Assembly: GCA_026713345.1 (NCBI GenBank)
Contig: JAPOOQ010000604.1
Location: 1-19,541, forward strand
Source: Gemmatimonadota bacterium
GTDB lineage: Bacteria > Gemmatimonadota > Gemmatimonadetes > Longimicrobiales > Gaopeijiaceae
DNA length: 19,541 nt
Reading direction: 5' to 3'
Below the pieces are notes generated by a model. It saw only the letters and a list, made by a program, of their open reading frames with translations. It was not told the origin of the DNA and searched no databases. This document shows, one piece after another, positions 1-8,283 of this stretch (positions within the stretch are counted from its first letter, which is position 1; the number at the start of each line of letters is the position of its first letter). The position numbers and the translations under genes are program-made.

Positions 1-2168
1 AACCGGATCCCGTGAGTCACCACACGCAGTTTGAGCACGGCGTCTGAATCGTTGTTAGCCACTTCCCCGGCCAAGACGCGCTCATCATGCCGGTCCAGTC
101 GATTCAGCAGTTCCTGACAGGCTGCGAGATGTTCGCGAGTGCGCCCCTGCCTGCTGAGAACCATGCTCATGATGATCACGGCCCTCCACGCTTGTTGCAG
201 AACGCGGGGCGATGGGTGGTTCCCGAACCGAACCGAGGCCTCCGCGCAGGCTTTGAGCGCTTCATCCCATCGCTGGAGGCGAAAGAGGTTGTCCGCCTTG
301 TTGACCTGGGCGGTCGCGACGAAGACCAGAACATCCTCCGAGTCACTGGATCCGAATCGGTTCTGAAGTTCGTCATACGCGGCCAACGCGTCCATCGCGC
401 GCCCCAGTTCATCCAGCATATCAGCACGGTTCAAGCAAGCGGTGGCGACCAGCCCGGCAACCCGATCCGAACCATCGCTGGGGATCTTCTCGATCACCCG
501 GTCGCAAACGTCGATTGCATCCTGTACGCGTCCAAGACTTGTGAGCAGGTGAGACTTGTTCAACAGCGCTGTCGCCGCAGCTTGGCGGAACTCCGGTGAA
601 TCTGAGGCCTCGAACAGTGTGATTGCCTCGTCATATGCGATCATCGCCTCCGCGCTCCGATCCATATGCACTAGAATGACACCCTTGTTCACCAGTGCAG
701 AGAGAACGGAGTGCTGAACAGTCGGCGGCGTCTGCCTTTGGTACTGCTTCAGGAGATCCTCTAGGACCGCCAGCGCTCCGGGGAGGTCACCATTCTCGAA
801 CATTGAGCCACCCCGTTCCAACAGGGCCGTCGCCTCCTCCGTGATCGCCTCTACTTCGTCGGGCACATGATCCGGGTATTCCCGATAGAAGTGCCAAGCC
901 AGTTCCGGAATGCGGCTGAATTGCTCCAACGCCGCCTGGTAGATCAGGCGCGTGCCGGAGTCCACAGCACCTAATTCGGCCACCATCTCGTCCACGATCC
1001 CCTGCAGTTCCGACGGCGAGTAGTACGCATCCATGAACTGCACGAGCGCCCCCACCAGGCTGTCCATGCCCCGGCTCCGGCGAAGCAGATAGTAGATGTT
1101 GTAGAGACGCTCACTGACGTAGTACTCCTTCCTCCGGTGCGTGCCTCCCGCGTCCGACACCACGCCTCGGCCCATGAGACGCTTCAGCTGAGCGCTGCAC
1201 TTGCTGGTCTCCATCCGAGCGCGGTCGCCGACCTCCCGGGCCGTAGCTGGCTTCCATAACTCCGCCAGGGCCAGGTAGACCCGCCGTTCCTGGGCGGGCA
1301 GGGACTCCAGATGGCTCTTGAAATAGGCCGTGTGTTCGTCAACAAGATTGAGCAGGTCGGACAGGAGGGTCCGAAACGACCTTGCGGCGCCGAACCGGAC
1401 CACGATCGAGAGCAACCGGGGACTTCCCCCGGTGAGAATCTGAAAGCGGCGGACCACTCCGTCCTCCAGCGTTCTCCCGGACACCCTCTCACAGAGGACG
1501 GCACTTTCCTCCCGATCCAGCGGTTGCAGAGTGAGGACCCGAAAGAGGTCAAAAAGCGCCCGGTCGGGCCTGTCGATCTCCCCGAATCGGCTCGTCGCGC
1601 TCCCGATCATCATGATTCGCGGCTCAGTCTGGAGAGTCTTTCTCAGGCACCATTCAGCGTCGGGATCCATCATGTCGGAGAACAGCATGTTGAGGTTCTC
1701 GACGTGGAGCACCAGTCGTTTCCCCTCCCGTTCGGCAAAGTCGAGCAACGCACCGAGACAGCGTTCGCGGAGCACGCGGTCGTCTCGCTCCTTGCGCACT
1801 TCCTCGACTGTGCGCCGGAGATCGGGTTCCCCGGGACGGGACGGCTCCTGCTGGGCGAGGCAGGAGAGACATTCGAGCCAGAACTCGCCGCAGGTACCGA
1901 CCGAATAGCTTTCCTCCGCGAAGACGATCGGATGCAGCCGGGACGAGAGCTCGGGATCGGACCGGACCTCCAGGGCGACCCGCAGCAACAGGGTCGTCTT
2001 TCCGCTGCCCCGGGGCCCGACCACAATCGCATGCTGGTTCGACTCGCCGGTATTCTCGCGAAGAGTCTCGAGGAGCGACTCGAACTCGCCGACCCTCACG
2101 CAGAACATCGCCCTGAGTTCGTCGTCCGTCAGGAACCCCGGGTTGTAGCTCTTGGTCGCGATGGCCAC
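1..2168 (-). CDS. STAND-like ATPase with winged-helix segment and TPR repeats (3' end beyond window)
   Basis: The frame is open from a GTG at 2168-2166 to the left edge, giving 722 residues without a stop. The GTG is chosen because GGAAGGAG lies about 8 bases upstream. Residues 51-58 (GPRGSGKT) form a Walker A, and LVLHVENLNMLF at 152-163 is the likely Walker B, with Glu-Asn where Asp-Glu is usual. TGGSPRLL near 246-253 and a winged-helix-like stretch at about 295-365 follow, as in archaeal-type/STAND ATPases. From about 445 onward at least five TPR-like units recur, each with small residues, a Leu pair and an A-x-x-x-Y/C-D-E type helix. Such proteins usually act as NTP-driven switches or scaffolds, with the TPRs sensing a partner. 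The gene starts 15 bases after the ATPase gene above it, so the two probably share a transcript. The specific function is unknown; a defence role is inferred only from context. The missing C-terminus may hold more TPRs or an effector. Confidence 0.85.
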   Translation of the reverse strand, partial: MAIATKSYNPGFLTDDELRAMFCVRVGEFESLLETLRENTGESNQHAIVVGPRGSGKTTLLLRVALEVRSDPELSSRLHPIVFAEESYSVGTCGEFWLECLSCLAQQEPSRPGEPDLRRTVEEVRKERDDRVLRERCLGALLDFAEREGKRLVLHVENLNMLFSDMMDPDAEWCLRKTLQTEPRIMMIGSATSRFGEIDRPDRALFDLFRVLTLQPLDREESAVLCERVSGRTLEDGVVRRFQILTGGSPRLLSIVVRFGAARSFRTLLSDLLNLVDEHTAYFKSHLESLPAQERRVYLALAELWKPATAREVGDRARMETSKCSAQLKRLMGRGVVSDAGGTHRRKEYYVSERLYNIYYLLRRSRGMDSLVGALVQFMDAYYSPSELQGIVDEMVAELGAVDSGTRLIYQAALEQFSRIPELAWHFYREYPDHVPDEVEAITEEATALLERGGSMFENGDLPGALAVLEDLLKQYQRQTPPTVQHSVLSALVNKGVILVHMDRSAEAMIAYDEAITLFEASDSPEFRQAAATALLNKSHLLTSLGRVQDAIDVCDRVIEKIPSDGSDRVAGLVATACLNRADMLDELGRAMDALAAYDELQNRFGSSDSEDVLVFVATAQVNKADNLFRLQRWDEALKACAEASVRFGNHPSPRVLQQAWRAVIIMSMVLSRQGRTREHLAACQELLNRLDRHDERVLAGEVANNDSDAVLKLRVVTHGIR

Positions 2169-2183
2169 GGTGCGCTCTCCTTC

Positions 2184-3437
2184 CTAGGTCTGCCGCTGGT
2201 CGAAGGGCACGAACCCCCTGCTATTCCGCGCTCGCCACCAGTCCTCCACCAGTCCCGACACGAAGCGGTAGCCCTCGTCCCGGCGGGCCAGGTAGCCGTC
2301 GTGCTCCAAGACGTGCAGCACATCTCTGATTTGCCCACTGGCCTCCTCGGACAAGACCGACCGGTAGACCTCGTACTGCCGAATCGAGTCGTCGGTGAGC
2401 CGCCCGTCGCTGACGGCTGCTTCCGTTAGCAATTCCAGGGCGACTCCATAGCCGTCATCGCCCAGAACCATTCGCAATCGACTCTGGTAGTGTTCGAGAT
2501 ACACCTGCCCTCGCACGCCGAGCATGTCCTGGGAATACACGGTATCGATGTCATCCATGGACGCTTCGCGCCGATTGCCCCGGCGCAGATGCTCGTGGAG
2601 CTTGTCGAAGAACTGTTGCACGTGGTGCGGGATTCCACAGCGAAGCCGGCGGAACATCTCCTGGCGGACACGCTCCGGAATCTGAAGATCGTATGACTCG
2701 GCCAGCTCGCCGAGGCAAGCGACCGCAGTCGCTTCATTCTAAGGCCTCAGCTCGAACGGTGCGAAGATGTTGGCATGAGCGCTCAGCTCGGCCTGCTCAA
2801 GGATCGGTTCCAGGCCCACACTGCCGGACACCACGAGTCGGACGCGATCTCGATGCGCTTGTGCATTCTTGCGAAGCCAGCTCAGGAATCCGTCGGTGTC
2901 CTGCCGGCGCTCCGGCGTGATCTCGTAGTCGTGGCCCTTTAGGAGCCGGTTCACCAATATCGGCAGCTCGTCGATCGCCAGAACCACCGGTCTTTCGCTC
3001 GCAGCAAGCGACGCGAACAGCGCGTCGCCTTGGGTGCGCCACCTCCCCGCATCGATTCCGGCCCGAAGCTTGACTCTGAGCTCGCTGACCCCCAGTTCGT
3101 CGATTCGATCCATGGTCGAGGTCGACGACCTCCCGACCCAGGTCTTGAGGCGGGTCCAGAGGCCCCGAATGTGTCGGGACGCAGCGGCGATCTCTACCAC
3201 AGCGTCCGCCGCAGTGGAACAATCCTCCAGATCCACGAACACCGTCTCGAAGTCGCCTTGTTCCTCGAGGCGCCGGAGCAATTCGCGCACCAAGCTGGTT
3301 TTTCCCATCCGCCGCTGTGCGGTCACGAGCGTATGCGTGCCGTCCTCTACCCGCTCCACGAGTGCCTCGATCTCGACCTCCCGGTCGAAGAAGCGGTCTC
3401 CCGCGACCCAGTTTCCTCCTGCTTTTCGTAATGTCAT
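2184..3437 (-). pseudogene. AAA-type ATPase interrupted by one in-frame TAG
   Basis: Two open segments, 3437-2739 (232 residues) and 2738-2184, lie in the same frame and are separated only by a TAG at 2741-2739. Read through, they make one 417-residue protein. The first part has Walker A (AQRRMGKTSL, residues 40-49), Walker B (VVLAIDE, 151-157) and a Ser-Gly-Ser sensor-like strand at 204-206. The second part continues with NEATAVACLGELAESY, then a helical/winged-helix region containing IPHHVQQFF, as expected for the C-terminal half of this kind of archaeal-type ATPase. The stop follows FELRP, where I would expect Trp; TGG to TAG would be a single transition. The ATG at 3437 is preceded by only weak ribosome-binding sequence, and an upstream in-frame TGA limits other starts. 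Options are a recent pseudogene, a sequencing error, a split protein or readthrough. The internal ATG at 2657 has AGGAG directly abutting it, which is poor spacing for reinitiation. Confidence 0.75.
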
Positions 3438-3456
3438 TTCATTCTACCATCAGAAT

Positions 3457-3482
3457 TGTTGCCAACGGTGGTGATGGCAACA
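3457..3482. promoter_or_regulatory. Inverted repeat in divergent control region, possible operator
   Basis: TGTTGCCA at 3457-3464 and TGGCAACA at 3475-3482 are perfect 8-base inverted arms separated by 10 bases. The element lies just upstream of the minus-strand ATPase start at 3437 and within the 186-base gap to the divergent HTH gene. The size and spacing suit a dimeric DNA-binding protein; the neighbouring HTH protein is the obvious candidate. This is inference only. Confidence 0.4.
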
Positions 3483-3545
3483 GTAATGTTGGGAAAATCG
3501 ATTGCCCGGTCAAGACCCCCGAACCCAGAGACGATTCGTCCGTTG

Positions 3546-3573
3546 TTGACATGTCTAGATATACGCCTAGATT
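3546..3573 (+). promoter_or_regulatory. Sigma70-like promoter for the HTH/nuclease-like gene with operator-like repeat in the spacer
   Basis: TTGACA at 3546-3551 and TAGATT at 3568-3573 are separated by 16 bases, about 50 bases upstream of the chosen ATG at 3624. The spacer holds TCTAG (3554-3558) and CTAGA (3567-3571) as an inverted repeat, and CTAGAT occurs twice at a 12-base interval (3555 and 3567). A protein bound there would block polymerase, so autoregulation by the XRE-type domain of the downstream protein is plausible but untested. Confidence 0.45.
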
Positions 3574-3623
3574 GTCGACTATCTATTCTTCAGCATCACC
3601 ACCCCTCAGGGAGGAAAGGAAAT

Positions 3624-6600
3624 ATGAGTGACCGAGCCCTGCGCGACGTGCCTGGGTACGGCGCGAGCCTGCGGAGCCAGCTCGCCGCAATCGGCTGGAC
3701 CCAGCAGGAGCTGTCTTCGAAGAGCGGCGTCAGCCGACAGCCAATCTCGCGCGCGATCAACCACGACGAGGTTTCCGAGAGGACGAAGCAAAAGCTTGCC
3801 GCGGCCCTGGCACGAGCGCCAGCAGAGCAGCGTGTGTCGGCCAGCCACGGCACCCGACCATCAGCGCCCGTCCTCGGCAAGGCCCTTTGCGATGCGAGCG
3901 ATCTGGTTGCCTGGGCCGGTCGCCGGGAGTCTCAGAGCTTGCTTCCGTTGCTCATACGGGGCCTGATCCGCGCCACCCGCGTGACCGAGTTCCACGTCCG
4001 GACCGGTGAGGGCGTCCATCTGGGGGGCTGGGACGGAATCGTCCGGAATGAGCAGGACACGCCATTTGTCCCGGAAGGCACTTCGGGATGGGAAATGAGC
4101 GTCGCGGCGTGTCCGCAAACCAAGGCGGAGGAGGACTATCAGAAGCGGTCGGAAGACAGCAAGCCACTTGTCGCCGAAGACACCACGTTTGTCTTCGTCA
4201 CCTTGCGACGGTGGGGTGGAAAGGACGTGTGGACCCACGAGAAGTCGGAGAGCGGTCCATGGCGCCGCGTCAAGGTGCTGGACGCCGATGATGTGGCTGC
4301 GTGGCTGGAGGAAGCGCCTGCCGTTCACAACTGGCTATCAATCCAGATGGGCAAGATCCCTCCCGGCACGAACGACCTTGAGGCGTACTGGAACGATTGG
4401 TCGGGAGCGACCCGTCCCGCCCTTACGCCCGCGATCGTGCTGTCCGGCCGGGAAGAGGCGGTTGCCGAATTGCATAGACGCTTTGCGAACATAAGTGGGC
4501 AAGCCGTCGGCGTCCGGGCGGAATCCCGCGAGGAGGCGATCGCATGGATGTATTGCGCGATTCGACGTCTCCCGCCAGAGAAGGCGGAGAGCATCCTCGC
4601 TCGGTGCCTGGTGGTGGAGTCTCGTGAAGCTCTTCGGCACCTCACCGGTGCACGCCCGCCACTCGTCCTGGTGCCGCGTTTCGATCCCGAGGAGCTTGCT
4701 TCCGCTGCCGCTCGGGCTGGTCACGCGGTGGTCATCCCGTTGGACGAGGCCGGACCTGTACAGGGGGACGATGTGATTCAAGTGCCTCGATTGCCCCGCC
4801 AACCAGTCGCTGACGCCCTCAAGGAATTCGGGTTTGGCAACAATCAAGCCTACCAGATGGCAGGCTTGGCGGTACGGAGCCTGACTGCCTTTCGGCGCAG
4901 CATCGCGCGGACCCCAGGGTTGCGGACGCCGGAATGGTCGAAGCCTGGCGTTGCTCGACGATTGATTCCCGCAGTTCTGGCCGGATCGTGGAACGACGCG
5001 AACCCACGTGACCGGGAGGTTCTGTCGCGCCTCGGAAGGCGACCGTATGACGAGGTGGCAGGTGCGCTGCTTGAATGGAGCGTCGGGAGCGATCCCATGG
5101 TCAGACGCAAACAGGACGCATGGTATCTCGTTTCCCCGGAGGACGCTTGGAAGCTCCTCGGCGGGTATCTTTTTCGGGAAGACGTTGAGCGCTTCTCAGA
5201 TGCCGCGCTGGCCGTCCTCGGAAGCGTCGACCCGGCGTTCGACCTCCCGTCAGACCAGCGCTGGATGGCGGCTGCCCTGGATCATATCCCTGAGCATTCA
5301 GGGCTCCTGAGAGGTGGCTTCGTGAAGACTCTGGTCATCATGGCCATTCACGGTGCCGACGTGCCATCTCCGACATCTTCAGCTCGGGACACGTCGGAGC
5401 GGATCGTTCGCGGGTTGCTGGAAGCGGCCAATGCGGACTGGCGCTTGTGGGGTTCACTCTCCGGCCATTTGTCGGCGTTGGCGGAGGCCGCGCCCGAGTG
5501 CTTCCTGGAGGCTGTGGAGGACGGACTGCGAGAGCCGGAGCCCGTCCTGGGGAAACTGTTCGACCCTGACGGAGACCCGATGTTGGGGTCGCATCTTCAC
5601 ACGGGACTCCTTCGGGCGCTTGAAGTACTGGCATGGTCGCCAGACCATCTGGGTCGAGTCGTTTCGGTCGTTGCAAAGCTCGATCTGGTGGACCCGGCGT
5701 CGGAGCTTCGACTGGAGGAGGGCGAACGAAGCAGGGTAGCTCATCGGCCCCTCAGTGTTCTCAAGGCGATCTTCCGGAGCTGGCTGCCACAGACATCCGC
5801 GACGCTGGACGAGCGGCTCGTCGTCCTAGACAGGCTTCGGGAATACCATAGCTCGACCGCGTGGAACGTGATGATCTCGATGCTCCCGGAGTCGCACGCT
5901 GTTGGTTATCCGACTTCACGTCCGTCGGTTCGCGAGTGGGCCGCAAATGCTGACAAAGGCGTTGCCCGAAACGAGCGCGCACGGACGGTTGCCGAGATCG
6001 TGGTGCGGCTACTGGAAGATGCCGGGTCGAGTGGCCGCAGGTGGGCGGAAGTGCTGGGACGTGTCGATATGTTGCCGCCAGCGGAGCATGATCTCGTGGT
6101 ACGCAGTCTCGAAGTGTTTGAAGTGGGAGCGCTTGGCGAGGACGATCGTAACGCGATTTGGACGGGACTCCGGTCCATCGTGGCTCGTCACCGAACCTAC
6201 AGCCGGGCGAAGTGGGCGATGTCTGAGTCGTACGTGACGCGGTTGGATCAGGTCCGGCAGAGGTTCGCGCCGTCGGATCCGGTCGTACGCTATCGTTGCC
6301 GGTTTGGGAATAACCCGGAGTTGGTTGACGGTGGCGATGTGGAGGACACGTCGTGGGAAGAGCAGAGAAGGAAGCTGGCAGGTGCGCAGGGCGAGGCGGT
6401 GGTGGCCATTCTGCAGGACACGGGGCTGGATGGCTTGAGAGCACTCGCACAGGGGGTCGAAGATCCATTTCAGGTCGGTCACTCGGCGGCCAGGGTGGCG
6501 ATGAGACCGTCGGACGCGGACGAACTCCTGTCAAATCACCTGTGTGATTCTGACCAGGCCCTGGAGAGGCTGGCGTTTGGCTACGCGGTCGGTCGGGTGC

Positions 6601-7682
6601 ATGAACGGGGCACCGAGTGGGTCGTCCAGCAGCTTCAGCGGTGCGAATTGGGTCTGACCATCGATCAGCAGGTGACGATGTTGCGGGCCCTACCGGTTGG
6701 TCCGGATGCTTGGAAGGCGGCCGCCGAGTGTGGTGACGACGTGTCCCTGACGTACTGGCGCCGGATGCCGATCCGGCGCCTCGGTGCGGAGCATCTGTCA
6801 GAGGCTGTCGCGCGATTGCTCGCGGCCGGTCGACCGTTTGCGGCGGCCGATCTGGCTGCGTTCGAAGGACAGATGGATCGTAAGGCTGTGACCGGGGAGC
6901 TGGCAGCCAAGGTACTCGACCAATCTGTCGCGCCACCGTCGGAGCACGATTTGCCGAGTTCCATGTTTGGCAGCTCCGCCGGGTTGCTCCTCGACGTGAT
7001 GGTAGCCTCCGGGTGCGACCAGGGCCACGTGGCGCGGCTGGAGTGGTTGCTGATGCCCGTGTTGAGTTCGCACAAGAGGAGTCCTGATGCCCTGCACCGA
7101 CTCCTGGCCGAGGATCCCGAGTTCTTCGTGGAGATGCTGTCGATGGTGTTCCGGGCAGAGGGCACTGAGCCCGAAGAGCTCGACCCCGATGCCCAACGCC
7201 GTGCCTCTTCGGCCTATTCGGTCCTTGATAATTGGCGCGTGGTTCCCGGCCAGGACAGTGACGGAAAGATCGAACGGACGCGCCTCCAGGATTGGCTCAA
7301 GGAAGCGAAACGCCGATTGCGGCAGGCGAAGCGAGTCGGGATCGGCTATGAGAAGATCGGTCAGATGTTGAGCGGGTGCCCGCACGATCCCGATGGAACC
7401 TGGCCCTGCAAGCCTGTGCGCGAGGTGATCGAGCTAGTGGCTGACAAGGACCTGGAAATAGGTCTCGTCACGGGGGTTCTGAACAGCCGCGGAGTGGTCT
7501 CAAAGCACCCATCGGAGGGAGGAGTGTCCGAGCGGGCGCTGGCCGAGCGATACGAGGGCTATGCGGCCGCCATCCGCGCGTCCCACTCGCGCACAGCGGG
7601 AGCCCTGCGCCGAATCGCACGACGGTACCGGGACGATGGATCGAGGGAGGATTTCCGGGTGGAGATGTGGGAGGAGCTGTAG
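3624..7682 (+). CDS. 1352-residue XRE-type HTH protein with possible nuclease-fold domain and long helical region
   Basis: The start is ATG 3624, preceded by GGGAGGAAAGGA; the longer open frame back to 3456 runs through the promoter region and is not used. Residues 14-56 read as an XRE-type helix-turn-helix (WTQQELSSKSGVSRQPIS). Residues 118-240 (GGWDGIV, FVPEG, GWEMSV, a Lys/Glu-rich helix, then TTFVFVTLRRWGGKDVW) look like an alpha-beta domain. D137, E157 and K167 could form a degenerate PD-(D/E)xK-type site, although the Glu-Lys spacing is not canonical. Residues 270-420 resemble the position of a P-loop domain but have no Walker A: GQAVGVRAESREEA sits where it would be expected, and LVLVPRFD where Walker B would be. 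The remaining roughly 930 residues are Leu/Ala-rich helices resembling HEAT/TPR-like solenoids. I do not recognise a named family. The architecture and neighbours suggest a defence sensor/effector; a large regulator is the alternative. Confidence 0.85.
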   Translation: MSDRALRDVPGYGASLRSQLAAIGWTQQELSSKSGVSRQPISRAINHDEVSERTKQKLAAALARAPAEQRVSASHGTRPSAPVLGKALCDASDLVAWAGRRESQSLLPLLIRGLIRATRVTEFHVRTGEGVHLGGWDGIVRNEQDTPFVPEGTSGWEMSVAACPQTKAEEDYQKRSEDSKPLVAEDTTFVFVTLRRWGGKDVWTHEKSESGPWRRVKVLDADDVAAWLEEAPAVHNWLSIQMGKIPPGTNDLEAYWNDWSGATRPALTPAIVLSGREEAVAELHRRFANISGQAVGVRAESREEAIAWMYCAIRRLPPEKAESILARCLVVESREALRHLTGARPPLVLVPRFDPEELASAAARAGHAVVIPLDEAGPVQGDDVIQVPRLPRQPVADALKEFGFGNNQAYQMAGLAVRSLTAFRRSIARTPGLRTPEWSKPGVARRLIPAVLAGSWNDANPRDREVLSRLGRRPYDEVAGALLEWSVGSDPMVRRKQDAWYLVSPEDAWKLLGGYLFREDVERFSDAALAVLGSVDPAFDLPSDQRWMAAALDHIPEHSGLLRGGFVKTLVIMAIHGADVPSPTSSARDTSERIVRGLLEAANADWRLWGSLSGHLSALAEAAPECFLEAVEDGLREPEPVLGKLFDPDGDPMLGSHLHTGLLRALEVLAWSPDHLGRVVSVVAKLDLVDPASELRLEEGERSRVAHRPLSVLKAIFRSWLPQTSATLDERLVVLDRLREYHSSTAWNVMISMLPESHAVGYPTSRPSVREWAANADKGVARNERARTVAEIVVRLLEDAGSSGRRWAEVLGRVDMLPPAEHDLVVRSLEVFEVGALGEDDRNAIWTGLRSIVARHRTYSRAKWAMSESYVTRLDQVRQRFAPSDPVVRYRCRFGNNPELVDGGDVEDTSWEEQRRKLAGAQGEAVVAILQDTGLDGLRALAQGVEDPFQVGHSAARVAMRPSDADELLSNHLCDSDQALERLAFGYAVGRVHERGTEWVVQQLQRCELGLTIDQQVTMLRALPVGPDAWKAAAECGDDVSLTYWRRMPIRRLGAEHLSEAVARLLAAGRPFAAADLAAFEGQMDRKAVTGELAAKVLDQSVAPPSEHDLPSSMFGSSAGLLLDVMVASGCDQGHVARLEWLLMPVLSSHKRSPDALHRLLAEDPEFFVEMLSMVFRAEGTEPEELDPDAQRRASSAYSVLDNWRVVPGQDSDGKIERTRLQDWLKEAKRRLRQAKRVGIGYEKIGQMLSGCPHDPDGTWPCKPVREVIELVADKDLEIGLVTGVLNSRGVVSKHPSEGGVSERALAERYEGYAAAIRASHSRTAGALRRIARRYRDDGSREDFRVEMWEEL

Positions 7683-7723
7683 CCCATGGAATATGCGCCA
7701 ACATCTTCCGATCGGCGGCTCGC

Positions 7724-8188
7724 TTAGTTGGTGGACCCGACGGGTGTGGGATGCCTACAGGCGACTAAGATGCCCGCTCGAGATTTCGATGACTGCCTCT
7801 TGCTGATACCCAACTTGGGCATGCTGAACACGAAGCCGCCTTTAGCTCCAGTCTTTGACAACGTCAGGTCTACGATTCTATCGTCGGCAGTGATCGTATT
7901 GCCTGTCCTGATCGTCCTCTTTCCTGTATGCATATAGAAGCCATTCGGCTTGTGCTCCATAAGGTAGTCCGCCAGACAGTCCAGTTTCCGCAATGCTCCA
8001 ATCTGATCATCGGCATTTCGATAATCGAACTCGACCATGCATTGGAATATCACCTCGATGTAATCCGAGTATAAGAATGTGACGATGATGTCATGTCTGG
8101 ATCGGCATTGTTTGTTGACCGATGATATGACATCGCGCAGCTTCTCCAGTGATTCGGACGCGCTGTGTTTCATTACACGTTTGCTCAT
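7724..8188 (-). CDS. Hypothetical protein, 154 residues, last gene of the restriction operon
   Basis: ATG at 8188 follows AAGGAGACGAG and overlaps the stop of the 27-residue ORF as ATGA, so translation is probably coupled. The protein starts MSKRVMKHSASESLEKL, has a charged helical N-terminus, a hydrophobic middle (HDIIVTFLYSDYIEVIF), two Cys near residues 28 and 50, and a basic C-terminus. There is no signal peptide or membrane segment and I recognise no domain. The gene is visibly AT-richer than its neighbours and uses AT-ending codons more often, suggesting a separate, recently acquired origin. It converges with the large plus-strand gene ending at 7682, leaving 41 bases without an obvious terminator hairpin. 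Position at the end of a Res-PIN-Mod operon makes an accessory, regulatory or immunity role conceivable; nothing in the sequence itself proves it. Confidence 0.65.
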   Translation of the reverse strand: MSKRVMKHSASESLEKLRDVISSVNKQCRSRHDIIVTFLYSDYIEVIFQCMVEFDYRNADDQIGALRKLDCLADYLMEHKPNGFYMHTGKRTIRTGNTITADDRIVDLTLSKTGAKGGFVFSMPKLGISKRQSSKSRAGILVACRHPTPVGSTN

Positions 8189-8268
8189 CTCGTCTCCTTG
8201 CTGAGCGCATTCAGCTCGTCAAAGCGGGCGTTCATGAGGTCCTCAAGACCCTGGAATCGGGCGTCCAT
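8185..8268 (-). CDS. 27-residue mini-ORF in frame with, and directly after, the Mod stop
   Basis: After the Mod stop (TGA at 8284-8286) the same frame stays open. An ATG at 8268 starts a peptide (MDARFQGLEDLMNARFDELN plus seven residues) that ends in ATGA with the next gene's start. It has two related MDARF/MNARF units with heptad-like Leu spacing, suggesting a short coiled coil. No convincing ribosome-binding site precedes it. It may be a translated coupling peptide, a readthrough tail of Mod, or the remnant of a longer coiled-coil gene. Confidence 0.35.
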   Translation of the reverse strand: MDARFQGLEDLMNARFDELNALSKETR

Positions 8269-8283
8269 GCGAGTCGCGGCCCG

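Noticed and set aside
1311..2429. 372-residue plus-strand open frame
   Set aside because: It is antisense to the P-loop/TPR gene and crosses the junction of two minus-strand genes; the minus-strand reading has a Walker A and TPR repeats.
2426..2737. 103-residue ORF whose ATG almost touches the amber codon, as if for reinitiation
   Set aside because: It is in a different frame from both halves of the ATPase, and its protein is Ser/Arg-rich with no resemblance to the expected C-terminal domain.
5761..6936. 391-residue minus-strand open frame inside the giant gene
   Set aside because: Its Pro/Arg/Ser-rich composition is typical of an antisense shadow in GC-rich DNA and it has no convincing start.
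7683..7723. Possible terminator between the convergent giant gene and the 154-residue gene
   Set aside because: I could not find a stem of useful length with a T-run in these 41 bases.
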